A DNA stretch of 64,000 nucleotides, from assembly GCA_023052935.1 (NCBI GenBank), contig CM041292.1, positions 105,145,906-105,209,905 of the forward strand, in the 5' to 3' direction. A program made the position numbers and the translations under genes. Below the pieces are notes generated by a model. That model saw nothing but the letters and a program-made list of their open reading frames with translations. It was not told the DNA's origin and did no database searches. Shown one piece after another: positions 36,196 to 48,278 of this stretch (its first letter is position 1; each line of letters starts with the position of its first letter). The stretch comes from Piezodorus guildinii. Lineage: Eukaryota; Arthropoda; Insecta; Hemiptera; Pentatomidae.

Positions 36196-37445
36196 TTCTG
36201 TTTCAATACATTCAACATTGTTTGAATTGAGTATTTCAGGATGAGGATTGAATATTGAAAGGTGCTGAGCAAATATCTGGGATTTTTCTTCGTCAGATCG
36301 TTTCCAGGTTCGGGTTTCTTAAGGAGTGGATGGTTGAAATCTTTAAATTTGAGGATTTTTTTAGTAGTCGTCCATAGTGATTTGTAAGTAATCGTAAGCT
36401 TTTCCGTCAAGTTTTGTAAATTTTGTGTTTTTTTGGTTCTGATTTTAGTTTGTTAGTCAGTTGGGTGTGATAAGTTTTGTCTGTTGAATATCTGGTCCTG
36501 TGCCACTTCGATCTTGCTTTTCGCATTTCTCTTAATAAGATCTGAATGTGCTGTGGTAGGTTACTTTTCAGAGGTTTATTAGGTTTGGTGTTAGTTGTGT
36601 TTTCTATTATGGTGCTACTTATTGAGTCATTATGTTTTTCTATGGCTAGGTCAATATTTTGTTTTGTCTTTAGTGGAAGTTTTAAGTCTAGTTTATTTTT
36701 CATGTCATATCGAAATTGGTCCCAGTTTACACGTCCTGTAATTAATGTAGGAGGAGAGGGTTTAGGAACAATGTTTGAATGCAAAAAAAAGCAGAACAGG
36801 ACTGTGGTCAGATGAAAGGTCATTCAAAGATTTGATTTCGGCTTGGGAAGTAGGGATCTGAGAGGTGACAAATATATCCAGGATATCTGGGTGTATTTTG
36901 AGAGATGTAGGCCAATATGTGGGATTCGTAGGAGCAAGGATGGAATAACAATTGGAGTTTGTGACATTAGAAAGAATACTACCACGGGAGTAGGATGTTC
37001 GACAACCCCATCGTTGGTGTTTAGCGTTGTAATCACCTCCAGAAATGAAGCGCGGCCCAAGAGATCGGAATAAGGAATTAAGAAGGCTATAGGAAATGGT
37101 GTTACCAGGAGGACAGTATACAGCTAAGAGTGTGAGTTGGAATGGACGAGTTAAAATGATTACAGAAGAGGATTGTATAGCGTCAGATGGAGTAGTAGGA
37201 ATAAGAGAATGTGGAAGGGATTTATGGATAAGAATGCATGATCCGGCATGGGCAGTGTTGTCTGGGTGGTCTGTTCTATAAGTGATGGTGTCACGTATGT
37301 AAAATTTTGATCGTTGAGTGAAATGAGTTTCAGTTATTAATGCGATATGTATGTGATTGTCATGTAGGAGTATGTCGAGTTCGTCTCGGTGGTTGAGGAG
37401 GCCGTTAGCATTCCACAAGAGGATAGCTAGGGGCTTTACACTCAC
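36174..37445 (-). pseudogene. LINE family 2 ORF2, endonuclease and linker
   Basis: The minus-strand frame 37445 to 36762 opens MSVKPLAILLWNANGLLNHR and has the APE-type endonuclease landmarks ITETH (catalytic Glu), GGDYNAKHQRWG (normally GDFNAKH) and LSSDHSPV (catalytic His). A frameshift near 36790 leads to the linker frame (36823-36407) and another to 36410-36174. The start overlaps the ORF1 stop. The Phe-to-Tyr and Gly changes in GGDYNAKH suggest mild decay. Confidence 0.88.
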
Positions 37446-38143
37446 CGTGGGAAATTAAATGGGAATTCGGAAAGGATACGAGTGGGAAGAGAGATAAGTG
37501 ACTGGATGGTTTCTTTGAGATCTAATAAGAAGGAATTAAGGATGGAGTAAAAGTCAGGTGGGGGTATATCATAGGATTGGAGAGGATAATTTAGTTGAAC
37601 ATTAGCTGTTGGCACATTAGCTGAAGTCTGCACCCGTCGAGGGGTACGAGGATATGCATTTTAAGATATTTGGGGTAGAGGATTGGGTTGATTTGGCTGT
37701 ACAGAGGAACAGGGTGGGAGTTGGTGAGGTTTTTCTGGATGTAATTTAACCCTAACAGGTATCTGATGAGGAGAGGTTGGTTGGTGTGGAGCTCCAAGTT
37801 GGGGATGGGAAACCTGGGCCATGGGCAGGGGGTTCGGAGGCGCCTACCGTCTAGGTTGTTGAGGCTGCGAGTTGATAACGGAGGAGGGGTTCTTAATGTT
37901 CTGTCGAGCTTGATTTTCAGGTCTTGGAGTAGTTGGCTGTGGAGTCATGTTAAAAGTGGTATCCAGTCCAGGTAGTGGTGCAGGTGTATTACTTTTCTGT
38001 TCCTGATTTTTTGGTAGAGGGTTTCGTGCTCTCTGTCTGAGCAGATTTTTGTAAACCGAACAGCCCCTGTAGCTCGCTGGATGTGCTTCACCACATAAAG
38101 CACATTTTGCTGGTTCATCATGAGATTTCGGGCAGGTCACTGT
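37442..38143 (-). pseudogene. LINE family 2 ORF1, C-terminal part
   Basis: It starts inside the zinc-knuckle region with the last knuckle CALCGEAHPASYRGCSVYKN, followed by a Pro/Gln-rich tail (38140-37844). Two further frame pieces end SLPTRILSEFPFNFPR at 37442. The upstream knuckles and N-terminus are lost by 5' truncation at 38147. Confidence 0.8.
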
Positions 38144-38159
38144 AGCATTTATTGAAGTT

Positions 38160-38910
38160 AAATACCTAAATCATCTCCATCTTTACTTTGCACTATTTGA
38201 TGTGGTTTGCAGATATACTTCATTATAGAAAACTAATGAATTAGTTTGACTTTTTTTTTTTTTTGATTATCCGTATCTTGCCCTTTTAAGATGTAAGGAA
38301 GTTTTCTCGGGCTAGAGGGTGAAGACCAGAGATTAATACTAGGGTTAAAATACATAATATGTCTATTTAATGTATGTTCAACCCGGCATGTTCGTTTAAC
38401 ATCATAAGGTTATAACAATATTAACTGTATTAAGTAGGACAGGCTGCCTAAGTATTGTGGTTTCAAAATAGCATAAGGAAGTTTGTCCCTATCAGAGCTC
38501 ATTAAGAACACAAAGCTCTCTAATCTCAGTAATGAGAAAGCCGGAAGGCAGGAATAGTCTGTCTGTCTGCGGCCTCTTTTGACCACGTTCAAATATAATT
38601 CCAGTACCTTATTAGGTTTAAAAATTGTTTGTGTTTGAAAACGTTTTTAAATATGTACAATATTGGTATTTTCATATTATTATTACTTAAGTTCCTTCAA
38701 AACGCAATATAATTTACTTAGATTATCTAAAATGTAAAAAAAAAAAATAAAATAAATAATCGATGTTTCCCAAATATTTTAACCTTTCATAATTTCTGTC
38801 AACAAGTTGTGTGCATTTATTTTTACGGTAAAATTAAAAAAAAAAAAAATTACAAAACACAAATATTTACGAAACTGAAAAAAAAAAAAAACAGAAAGAA
38901 AAGATGATGA

Positions 38911-38998
<88 letters not shown>

Positions 38999-39000
38999 CT
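38160..39000. other. Intronic sequence with A-runs and a TA microsatellite
   Basis: No gene recognised. Poly-T at 38252-38264, several A-runs at 38730-38895 and a (TA)n run at 38917-38992. Confidence 0.5.
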
Positions 39001-39009
39001 GTAGTCCCA

Positions 39010-39185
39010 TCACTCAGCTTCCACTGGCTCTCACACCAATTATTTGATTAAGAAAGAAGCGCTGGAATCGCCTGGATTCTGCTTTTCCTTCTCCAAGTGG
39101 GACAATATGGGACAAAAGCCTGGTCCGGGTTCCTCTGGCTGATTGTAAAAATTGTATGTAGTTATAATGTGGATGAATTCTCAAA
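39010..39185 (+). mobile_element. LINE family 1 3' untranslated fragment
   Basis: The order CTCAGCTTCCACTGGCTCTC, GCGCTGGAATC, then TTGTAAAAATTGTA parallels the 3' end of the LINE at 54295 (CTCAGCCTCCACTGGCACTC, GCGCTGGGATC, TTGTAAATATTGTA). It is diverged. Confidence 0.5.
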
Positions 39186-39494
39186 ACATTATTACCATTG
39201 TCGTACCGTAGCGGTGATGGCCTGATCATTGATGATCGCATAACAGCGTATCTGAGTAAACAGCCCTATAGGTAAGATTAGAATAGGAACACTCTACTAT
39301 CTTCGTTGCGTTGCACTAAATTACCATATTATTTTCTTGGTCCAAAATTTATACAAAATGTTTATTTTGTTCCACATTAAATTTCGAGATATTTATAGTC
39401 ACCTTTTCTCATTTAACCCTTCACGTTCATCAGTTATGTATTGCCGATATTTTACTCGTGACCCAGTTTAAATTAAACTCGTTCCTCTATTTTA

Positions 39495-40262
39495 AAAAGT
39501 CTACGAAAAACACACTATTTTCGCTTGGATTTAAAAATAAATTTAAGAAATATTAAATACACTTGGAGTTGAAAAATGTTAGAGAATTAGATTGAGTTTC
39601 GATAGCAGCATGTGTTTGATTATATAATCTATTATGTTTTTGTTGTTAGTTTATCATCACTCAGCATTACTTTATACACCATTTTGTATGAGATATTTTT
39701 TTTCTAAAGTTTTTTGCTTTCCAACGGTATATTATACATTTGTATAACTGCTGTTATGCAAAAAAAAAAAAAAATAGTAAATTACATATAAAATATTTTT
39801 GCACTTTTCTCTATTAACTGGCTATCAAATTTGGTCAACTTGGGTATTTACGCGTTTTTTATCAATGCTAACTAACTATAGTAGTATGGTTAATTTTTTT
39901 CTGATCTATAAAATCAAAAGTATTTTAGATTAAGAAAGTTTAAAATACCGGCATTTAAGCCCTGTCAGTAAATTTCAATCACAACGAAACAGACGTTTTA
40001 TTAAATTACATTAAATTTTACATCGATATAGCAGGTTTAATTAAAATCGTTCTAGCTGTTTTTGATAAAATCGTAGAAAAGTTAAAATTTCTCGATATAA
40101 AGGAGCTCTTCTGGTTTGCCGATTGTGTTGAAAAAGTTGCTATAACGTTCCAGATATATGCTGTCCTAAAATATGAAATTTCGGTTTTGAAATTCTTATA
40201 TCGTAATACTTTTCCAGACTACATATTTCATAGTAAAAATACATAATTATGTGATTACAGAG
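39495..40262 (+). repeat. Family R repeat, old diverged copy
   Basis: The family order is kept (TTGCTTTCCAACGGTATAT, CATTTAAGCCCTGTCAG, ATCGATATAGC.GGTTTAAT) but with many changes. It is the most diverged copy seen. Confidence 0.7.
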
Positions 40263-40904
40263 TGATATGGCAGCATATCCTTATCATCTTGATCAAATAA
40301 TGATTTTCGAGGTATGAGTGTTGGTAATGTGGTAGCATTACAGGGTAGTAACTGACAATATTTTGCGAGGATCCATTAGCGGGCAACACACGTTCTACGG
40401 CGGCTTCCCAATGGTCCTTCCATTGCCATTATTGAAACCGAAACGGGATGGGCTTGTTGTGTACAAGCAGGCAGCTGACCACATCTGGTGTCAATATCCC
40501 ATTACCTATCATTTGTCATGTATTAATTGAGTAACAGGCGTATTAAGGAATGTTTTACTTTATAGAATTTATTATAAAATTATATAACCCAACCTTTTAC
40601 TTATTATTATATTAATCCTCACCTTTGTTTCCTTTGATAAAATATTTGTTCGCAAAATGGGCTTGATGATATTTTATTTTTTCATAATATTATTTATTTT
40701 ATTTCGTACGAGTTAATAATGTTTGAATAAATAATTCATAATAGGATTTTCTTGATAATGCATGTTAAATGAAAATATACGTATATAAAATATTGTTTCG
40801 GAATTGAATAAATCATATGGCTAGATAAGACGATTTTGGAATTAGAAATAAAATTCATATTTTCTCCAACGATCTTACAATAGTAATTAATGAAATTCAA
40901 ATGA

Positions 40905-41060
40905 TCGAACACACGACTTTCACTTCGTCTTGAAATCAACATTTACTTAAAATTAAAATATTTTAAAAGTTTTGATGGAAACATTTATTTCAGATACAAT
41001 GATATTACATAAAGTATAAAAATAATATTAAAAATTGTTGAGAGGTAAATTTTAAGGGTG
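40905..41060 (+). repeat. Family R repeat, 5' fragment
   Basis: Starts ACACACGACTTTCACTT and follows the first 150 bp of the family loosely. The matching 3' part may be the copy at 43225, separated by the PLE and LINE insertions at 41066-43210. Confidence 0.5.
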
Positions 41061-41065
41061 TGTTT

Positions 41066-41850
41066 ATACATAGGGAAGAAGTTATTTCCTGGTGCAGTCA
41101 AATGAACACTCAATTAAGTGGATCAATATTTTTTCAAACCATATCTATTTATTCGTATTTTATAAAATTAAAAAAAATGTTCTTTGTCCCTTTTGTTTAT
41201 AATTATTATAACATTTGTCAATTGTTTTAACTACTGTTTTATTTTATTTATTTTTTTTTTTTTTAAATTGCTTTATTGAGAAGTAATACAATCTGCCACT
41301 ATCTTGGGCAATAAGTATTAGAGATAAAAGAAGTCATTCATTCCATATGTACAAAGTGAAACAAACAAAAAATAAAATACCTCAATAACAAATGAAAAAA
41401 AAAATGAATAAAAATAAAATAAAATAAATGAAATAAAAGAAAATAATTATAATCTTGGCCACATTCATACCTATATACAATATTTACATACTGCCCCTGG
41501 GAACTCCGAATCGAACCTCTGCATCCAGAAATGGATGCCGAAGCACAATGTCAGGAGATCCCAGCGCCTCTCAGTCAGCCGCGTCACCAATCTAGTCAGT
41601 GGAGACTGAGTGAGGGCGCTAGAGCCACACACTCTCAGGCATGCTTTTTATTTTGTTAATAATTATAAGTATAATTTCTTTTAGTTATCATCTGTATATA
41701 TTTTATTTTACTACTGGTTGTTATAGTTTGTTTTCTAGCCCTGAAGAAGGCCTGAAATTTAGGCCAAAACGTAGGCACAAATATATTAAGTTTCCTCTAA
41801 ATTGAATGTTCATTTGACTGCACCCGTAGCTAACTTCTCCACTAGAAATT
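41066..41850. mobile_element. Penelope-like fold-back element 3, carrying a nested LINE tail
   Basis: The left end (AGAAGTTA..., GGTGCAGTCAAATGAACACT) and the right end (41797-41849) are imperfect inverted repeats of about 55 bp. The right arm carries a hammerhead-like hairpin at 41740-41776: GCC-CTGAAGA-A-GGCCT, loop, AGGCC-AAAACGTA-GGC. The hairpin lies about 70 bp from the end, as in the other PLEs. The left arm lacks a hairpin. No target duplication could be recognised. Confidence 0.65.
41253..41642 (-). mobile_element. LINE family 1 3' end nested in the PLE
   Basis: The minus strand matches the 3' UTR of the full-length LINE at 58800-59240: AGTGTGTGGCTCTAGCGCCC, CTGAGAGGCGCTGGGATCTC, CCAGGGGCAGTATGTAAATA. 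The poly-A tail appears as poly-T at 41251-41265. TTTTATTTT on both sides may be part of a target duplication. Confidence 0.85.
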
Positions 41851-42323
41851 ATTACTTATTACAATTACTCACCTTTATTCTCTTTTTGACATTCAGCATC
41901 GACTTTTACATATTTTTATGTTTATTATTATTTTTTTTATAATATAATCAATGGAATTTTATAATTATCTTTATTTAACATTTTAAATACATTTGATCAA
42001 GGATTTAGTACAAAATGAAGTTAAATCTTTATATTCGTCGAATATGCGTTGGCTAACAGTTTAGTTGGCTCGAGTTTAGGTACTGGAGTCAGTAGCTGCA
42101 CTGGCTCGGAACCGACCCTCTAGGGTTGTCTTATTTTGTGGTTGACCCACAAAATAAATCCCAAGTTTTACACTCTAGCTAAAATAGGCTGAAAAAGAAA
42201 ATATATACAATCCTTCCTGCCGCAGTCAGAGTACAGGAAGTTTAAACGAAATTAACAGTGAATAATATAAAAAATCGTGTTCAGGTATTTGTGTTTGTGT
42301 AGGTGCTTTAACCAATAGTACAC

Positions 42324-42327
<4 letters not shown>

Positions 42328-42359
<32 letters not shown>
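42328..42359. repeat. Poly-A run
   Basis: Thirty-two consecutive A residues just upstream of the fold-back element at 42443. It could be a retroposon tail, but no body is recognisable before it. Confidence 0.9.
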
Positions 42360-42361
<2 letters not shown>

Positions 42362-42442
42362 AGCAGAACCAGGATGACTAACTATTAAATATATTTTTAC
42401 TGTATGTAGAAAAATAAATGTCAGAAAATTAACTTGTTTTGA

Positions 42443-42786
42443 AGGTAGATATTCGGGCTGATTAATTTCTTCCATAAAAAATTAATTTTTTTATTAATCA
42501 ATATTTGACGTTTCGGTGATCTTCTCAATACCCTCAGATCTGTTGTTTTACCTAATGACTACTTTTTACTGATTTTCCTTTTTAATTTGTGTATCAGTGA
42601 AAATGGAAGGAACAATTGAAGTTCAAAATGGTATAAACCAGAGTTCAGAAGATGGGAGAAGATCCCGAAACGTAAAATGCTGATTTAGTAAAAAATTTAA
42701 GTTTTTATGACAGAAATTATTCAGCCCGAATATCCATCTTTAATATTATGCGAGATCATCCGATGTTTTAAAATATATTGATATAG
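42443..42786. mobile_element. Penelope-like fold-back element 2 with 10-bp target duplication
   Basis: CTTGTTTTGA flanks it at 42433-42442 and 42787-42796. The left arm starts AGGTAGATATTCGGGCTGA and the right arm ends, inverted, with the same sequence at about 42741 (few mismatches). A one-sided tail of about 45 nt follows at 42742-42786. Hairpins face outward in both arms: minus strand at 42540-42507 (GGT, loop, ACC-GAAACGTC) and plus strand at 42644-42673 (GGGA, loop, TCCC-GAAACGTA). The architecture equals that of 34736-35052 although the arms are different and older. Confidence 0.8.
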
Positions 42787-42949
42787 CTTGTTTTGATTTT
42801 AACTTTAAAGTTGTTTTTACAGTATAGTGTATAATGCCAACGCTTTGAAGGTTTTATTGATTTCATAAATTAACAAAACCAGAGAACAGTTGTCAAAACT
42901 TATATTCCTCTTTTTCATTTTTCCTCTCTACCACTACAGCAGTGTGAGT

Positions 42950-43210
42950 GAGTCGCAAATGTAGAAATCCAGTCGAATGTAGAGACTGATCTAGGCACCC
43001 CTTTCTTCTTCCAGTTCCTTCAGTGATATCCAATCAATTTCCTTTTTCCTGTAGGCCTTCTTGATCCCTTCTTCCCAAGTCATCCTTGGCTTTTCTTTTG
43101 GTCTCTATCCTTTCATTTCCACCTCGAAAGACGCTGTTGCAACACGATCCTATGACATTCTTGAGATATGAATAAACCATCTCAGTTGCTGTTCTCAACC
43201 ATCTCAAGAT
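42950..43210 (-). pseudogene. RTE-type LINE C-terminal fragment
   Basis: Minus-strand reading gives RTATEMVYS, then in another frame KRPRMTWEEGIKKAYRKKEI and DWISLKELEEERG. This is the conserved C-terminal region of RTE-like endonuclease-reverse transcriptase proteins, where GRPR..W.EGI..A..... is typical. Frameshifts separate the pieces. Confidence 0.6.
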
Positions 43211-43224
43211 TATATTACATTATA

Positions 43225-43631
43225 GGATTATATTATGATTTCATGTATATTACTGTTCTTATGTTCAAAAACAAAAACTTGCATTAAAAAATATTTTTTC
43301 AGTTTTCTTCTTTAGCTGGATATCGAATTCGTTAAACTTATATATTAACTGATTTTCATATATGGTAACAAGATAATATGGTTATTTTTTATAGAATCTA
43401 CAAAATTAAAGGTATTTTAGAGGAAGAAAATTTAAAATATCAGCATTTAAGACCTGTACGGAAATTTCAATCAGAATAAAACCTGCATGATCGGAATAAA
43501 CCCCAATTATTGTTACATTGATTTAGGGAATTTAATCAAAATCGTTATATGAAATTTAAATATGAAATATGAAATTTCAGCTTCGTAGGACTTTTCGTTT
43601 ACGCGCTGGTCTTACAAGACAAACACATACA

Positions 43632-43675
<44 letters not shown>

Positions 43676-43830
43676 TACACCTTCACAAACCTTCTTTTTG
43701 AACTTAGCCATTTGGACTCCTTGAATCCTAAAACGTGTATTTCCGTTGAAGACTTAAGTTTGAAAATGTTCACGATTGCAATACATTCCCTTATTATATA
43801 TTTTATATATAGATATGTGAAAGTAATAAA
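43225..43830 (+). repeat. Family R repeat, 5'-truncated copy
   Basis: Follows the family from CATGTATATTACTGTTCTTA to the end ATGTGAAAGTAATAA, with a long (CA)n run at 43634-43670 in the position where other copies have CACACA. Confidence 0.8.
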
Positions 43831-43944
43831 ATATAGGTATACAAAATATTATCTTGACATCGAATGCATATTTGGCTACAATGCAATCTAAGAGATCCTC
43901 GAATTAGAAATAAAATTAATATTTCCTCCAGTTATTGCAGTAAT

Positions 43945-44270
43945 AAGTAAAAATCTGGTGCGCGCAACCACTATGTAACTCAATCAAATATGAAAATATA
44001 ATTAGTTACTACTTTGTGTTCAGAGCTAGAATTACCACATACACCCACACAGACTATTTAGTGTTACTTAAGGGCCTGTTTATACTGCACGGTGACTGAA
44101 GCGGTAGCGGGTTCCTAGAATTATATAGAACCAGCTCCAAGCCCTGAGGGATTTGGAGTCAGAGGACCCTGAAACAATTATTCCCGTTGGAATCATTTCC
44201 CTTCTCGACTTCGAATAATGTCCCTTCTATATATTTTATATATGTATGTAAGTGAAAGCAAACTTAGCTG
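43945..44270 (+). repeat. Family R repeat, internally deleted diverged copy
   Basis: Begins AAATCTGGTGCGCGCAACCA and ends TATGTAAGTGAAAGCAA, with the GGACCCTGAAAC block near the end. Most of the middle is missing or replaced. Confidence 0.6.
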
Positions 44271-45280
44271 CTACCTTAAAAGATGGTTAATTAAATTGTA
44301 TACTTAAAATCTGTTCCCTTACCACCTTACCGCCTAATGAATTATGAAGTAAACATCAATTTCCTTGTTTGAGATACTCAAAAGTGGAAAAGATGGACTG
44401 AAAAGATACTTATTCATAACTACAATATATAGTATATAATATGTAATATGTAATAGTACAAAAAACATAAAAAGATATTATGGAAAATTCAGGATACGTA
44501 AAAATGTTAATCGATTAGGCTAATGTCATGACTAATGAAACAACATCATTACTCAAAAGAAAACATATATTACGAGATTATGAAACATCTTAGTATCACT
44601 ACAAATTGGCTTGTCTTTAATGATGACGGTATGTTATTTTTTAATTTCCATCCAAGGTTCCATTTCAATGAATTCGAGCTGTCCCCAAATTATAATTGCA
44701 GTAACTATTATTTATGATTTATAATATATATAATCTGGTAGTCCAATAATAAAATGATCAGGATAATATCACCATATTTCCCTTAAATCTAAGGCGGAAA
44801 ATGAGTGGAATTCACCTGAAAAATTGGGTATCGATTTCATGACAAGGAATGGACAAGGTCTCTTCGTCGACGTTCCTTCAAGGTAAATTGAGAAGATCCT
44901 GTTCCTAAGAATGTGCATTGAAGTGTTAAACGATTTATTCGTGAAAATGCCATTGAGGTTGCTGATTCATGCGTTGAGGTAATCCAACTAATTCCACCAC
45001 CAAGAATATTTCTAAACCAGAAATGTTGTTGCCGGAGTCATTCAGCAACTAAGAGAGGAGACTGTTAGTTTTATTCAAAAGACATCTTTCTATTTATTAA
45101 ACGTATTATCTTAAATCTAGATTATTGGCTGAATTTAAAAAAATAATGATTCCACTAAGAATTGTGTTTTTTAATCATTTGTTGGTATTCGGCACTGCAT
45201 TATAGGAATGTATATGATAATACAAATGAGGTTGTGAGGCTTGATCATGTCTGTGTAGGAATTACCTATTGCTACTTTAA
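44271..45280. other. Intronic sequence, no gene recognised
   Basis: No protein or repeat that I can name. The stretch 44800-45070 is more balanced in composition, but its frames are short. Confidence 0.45.
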
Positions 45281-45288
45281 TGTATTAG

Positions 45289-46411
45289 TCTCACTCTACT
45301 ATCCAATAATGTCATCGTGTGGTGGATGCTGTTCATCAGCACTGGATCGCGGATTGTACTGCACGGGAGCCTTTCTCGAAATAGAACAGGCCTTTGACCG
45401 AGTCTGGCACCTGGACTGCTTTACAAAATCCCTAAATTCCTCACTCCTACATGCTACCTCACTATTCTTTGAAAGATCCTTCAAAATAAACCACAACAGT
45501 TCTGTTCATCCCTCTTTTTACGCAGTCTGCTGTGTTTCTCAAGGCAGTATCCTGGGACCTATTCTTTACACAGCCTTACAGCTCATATCCCAAGCCATGC
45601 TACACCTTCCTTTCTACTTATGCTGCTGACACATGTGTGTTATCAGTCAACAACGATCCTACTTTTGCCTTTCAAATTCTCAAATCGAAGGTATGATGTC
45701 AGAATTGGAGAATTAAAATCAATGCCAACAAATCTCACCAAATTAACTTTACCCTTCGTTGTAAACCTATGCCCTCCTGCCCTACAGTGTCCTTTAAAAT
45801 ATTCCGTTTGTCCCGGTTGAACGGATTCGATATCTAGGATTCCTACTTGACAAACGTATAACCTGGATTCCGCACACAAGCTGAAACGACAAAGACTGCC
45901 GAGGCTTTCGCTTACTTCAACACTTACTGGACAGACGCTCTAGTCTTCCACTTAACTACAAAAGGCTCATCTATGTCACCGTCATCAGGCTATCTGGACT
46001 TACGGGGTTGAGCTTTGGGGCTCTACTAAACCATCAAATTCTTCCCGTATCCATTCCTTGTAATCCAACATCCTTCGAAAAATCCTCCTTACATAGTCAC
46101 CAATAAACTCATCCATAAAGACCTTAATGTTCCATATGTTGCGGATTTGGCCCGTACCAGTTTTCAAACCTCCCTGACAAACTCCTCTAATTTACTCGCT
46201 CCACTCAATACTTGCTTCCTCTTGCATTCCTGAACCTTCCGAGGTATCTGAAATGAAGATGGCCTCCAGACCATCTAATTTAGATTACCTAGAGGAGTAC
46301 TGCCAAATGGGCATTTTCTCTTCATGTATTTTATCTGGCAGCTAATTTACTTGATGTTCGATAGATATAATTCATTTGTAAATCTTAATAAAAAAAATAA
46401 ATAAAAAAATG
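45289..46411 (+). mobile_element. LINE family 2 fragment with 8-bp target duplication
   Basis: TGTATTAG lies at 45281-45288 and 46412-46419. The sequence starts in the RT gene (CATCGTGTGGTGGATGCTG). The frame 45345-45629 carries LDRGLYCTGAFLEIEQAFDR, RSFKINHNS and SQGSILGPILYTA; the C-terminal part and 3' end follow in other frames to an A-rich tail at 46389-46410. The YADD region is garbled (about 45617: TYAADT). Confidence 0.82.
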
Positions 46412-46419
46412 TGTATTAG

Positions 46420-47995
46420 AACTAGAAGCCATATTTTTTTTCAGTCACCTCATCGGATACACTTAGAAATGAATAATTACCAACATGCTTGTTTAAGCAG
46501 GCAGGGAGTTTCTAATTAAAAGTAGTACTTCTATTCGGGGCTAAAAATACAACAAATGAATTTAGGATCACAATTGAATTATTCCCACTCAATAAACCAT
46601 TTAAATAAAATTAAGGCTAGATATCATAACTTTAAATAAGTTACTAAAATTTAAATTTAGTTATCTTAACTGTTAAATAAGTAATTATTAAATGTTTTGA
46701 TTCTTTTATTTTTTTTTAATATAACGAAAGACAGTAATACTTATTCATTAATTTTCCTTCAATATTCTGTTTTACAGAACGAAAGAGAGTGTCGGGGGAA
46801 TGTAAGGTACTGTTAGATATAAATAAAATTCTAGAATTTTAGATTTAAATGTTTTTATAACCATTTAATGTATTAATATATATATATATATATTTTTAAT
46901 GGCTTCTAACTTTTTTACCTTGACAAATAAATTAAACGATCTTTGCTAGGTACATACTAAATTGTTTCTAATGTGTGTATATAACATTATATTTCATGAA
47001 AACTAGCCAAAATATTGTTTATACTTCCTCATCTAATAATAATCCGAGTAATTAGGTCGCTGTTAGTTAAAGGGAACGTGCTAATTAGGACACAAGCATA
47101 ATTAATTAGAAAAATAATGACCCTGATTTATTCTTTATCTAGTTAAGCATTATATATGAATAAAAATGTAAATAAACTGTAATGAGCTTCTTTATTATTT
47201 CCAAAATATTTCGCATGTAGAAAACAAAATATGGCTAACTTACAAACTTAAAAAAGATTCATTTTAAAACTTCCATAATACAGGATGTTCCATTTCACAA
47301 ATACTTTTCACCATTCTTTAATGTCACTTAAAATAAAGTTTTTGAAGGAATAGTAGGTTTTTACAAATGTCTTTTTTTGTTGAAGATATATTAGTTCTAA
47401 CTAGTGTTATTTTTTTGTAAGTCATATTGCTTATATTAAAGAATTAATTTTTTTCGACAAATATGTGTCTCTTGTGTATGTGGCTGTTTGTTTTTTTTAG
47501 TATTTTTTTAATATTAAAAAGTAACTTTATTTGCTATTATAATTTCGTTTCTTTTAAACATAAAAACGTAACAATTATAATACTGATGTTGTGCTGATTC
47601 GAATTCGATTGAAGTATATATTCATGTTTTGTCTGACTTACCTGCATTATGTTAGTGTATTATCAAATTCTAGCTGTTTCATATGAATTTATTATTTATT
47701 ATTGCTGTAATATATCATGATATCTGTAAATACCTATTTGTCAAAATTCTATAATTTAAAACAGCAGTATTTCATCTAAATATGCGTTAAACTTAAATAT
47801 ACCTTAAACCGATATTTTCTTATCTTTGGAGGGGGATTAATTTCACTGCCAACTCCGATCAGGCTAAACAGATTTGGTTATCCTGTAAAACAATTCTCGG
47901 GTATTGGGTTTAGTACATTTAATAGTGTTTTAAATTAGCCATTATTATTATATATTATTCATAATGGTTATTTTGGATTACTTTTCTTTCCTTCT
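46420..47995. other. Intronic sequence, no gene recognised
   Basis: Very AT-rich; a short (TA)n run lies at about 46876-46892. Confidence 0.5.
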
Positions 47996-47999
47996 TTAT

Positions 48000-48278
48000 T
48001 TATTTATTTAACGTCACTTTATGCTACTATGGCTAATCGGACGATGCTACAGTGGGAGTCCTAAATTTTACCTATCCAGGTTTTATTAGGATAGGGATCT
48101 TTAACGAGTACCTGACATCGCACAGGCTCGGGACCACCTTTTAACGTCCCCTCCAAAGGACGGCGTAACTAAGGATTTTTTACTCCCATTAAAAAATCCT
48201 AGGACCACCTGCGGATTTGAACCCGTGACCTTTGGCATGGGAGGCTGTTACGCTAGCCACCTAGCTACAAGTGATCCC
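48000..48278 (-). mobile_element. tRNA-derived SINE (S3)
   Basis: Minus-strand copy of the S1/S2 family. Head: GGTGGCTAGCGTAACAGCC and GGGTTCAAATCC (a near-perfect B-box). Tail: AGCATAAAGTGACGTTAAAT. It is the cleanest copy in the window. Confidence 0.8.

Noticed and set aside
36546..37281. Plus-strand open frames opposite the family 2 LINE
   Set aside because: They are shadows of the minus-strand endonuclease gene.
44800..45070. Possible exon or transposase remnant
   Set aside because: Composition is more balanced, but frames are short and no motif or splice signal pair stands out.
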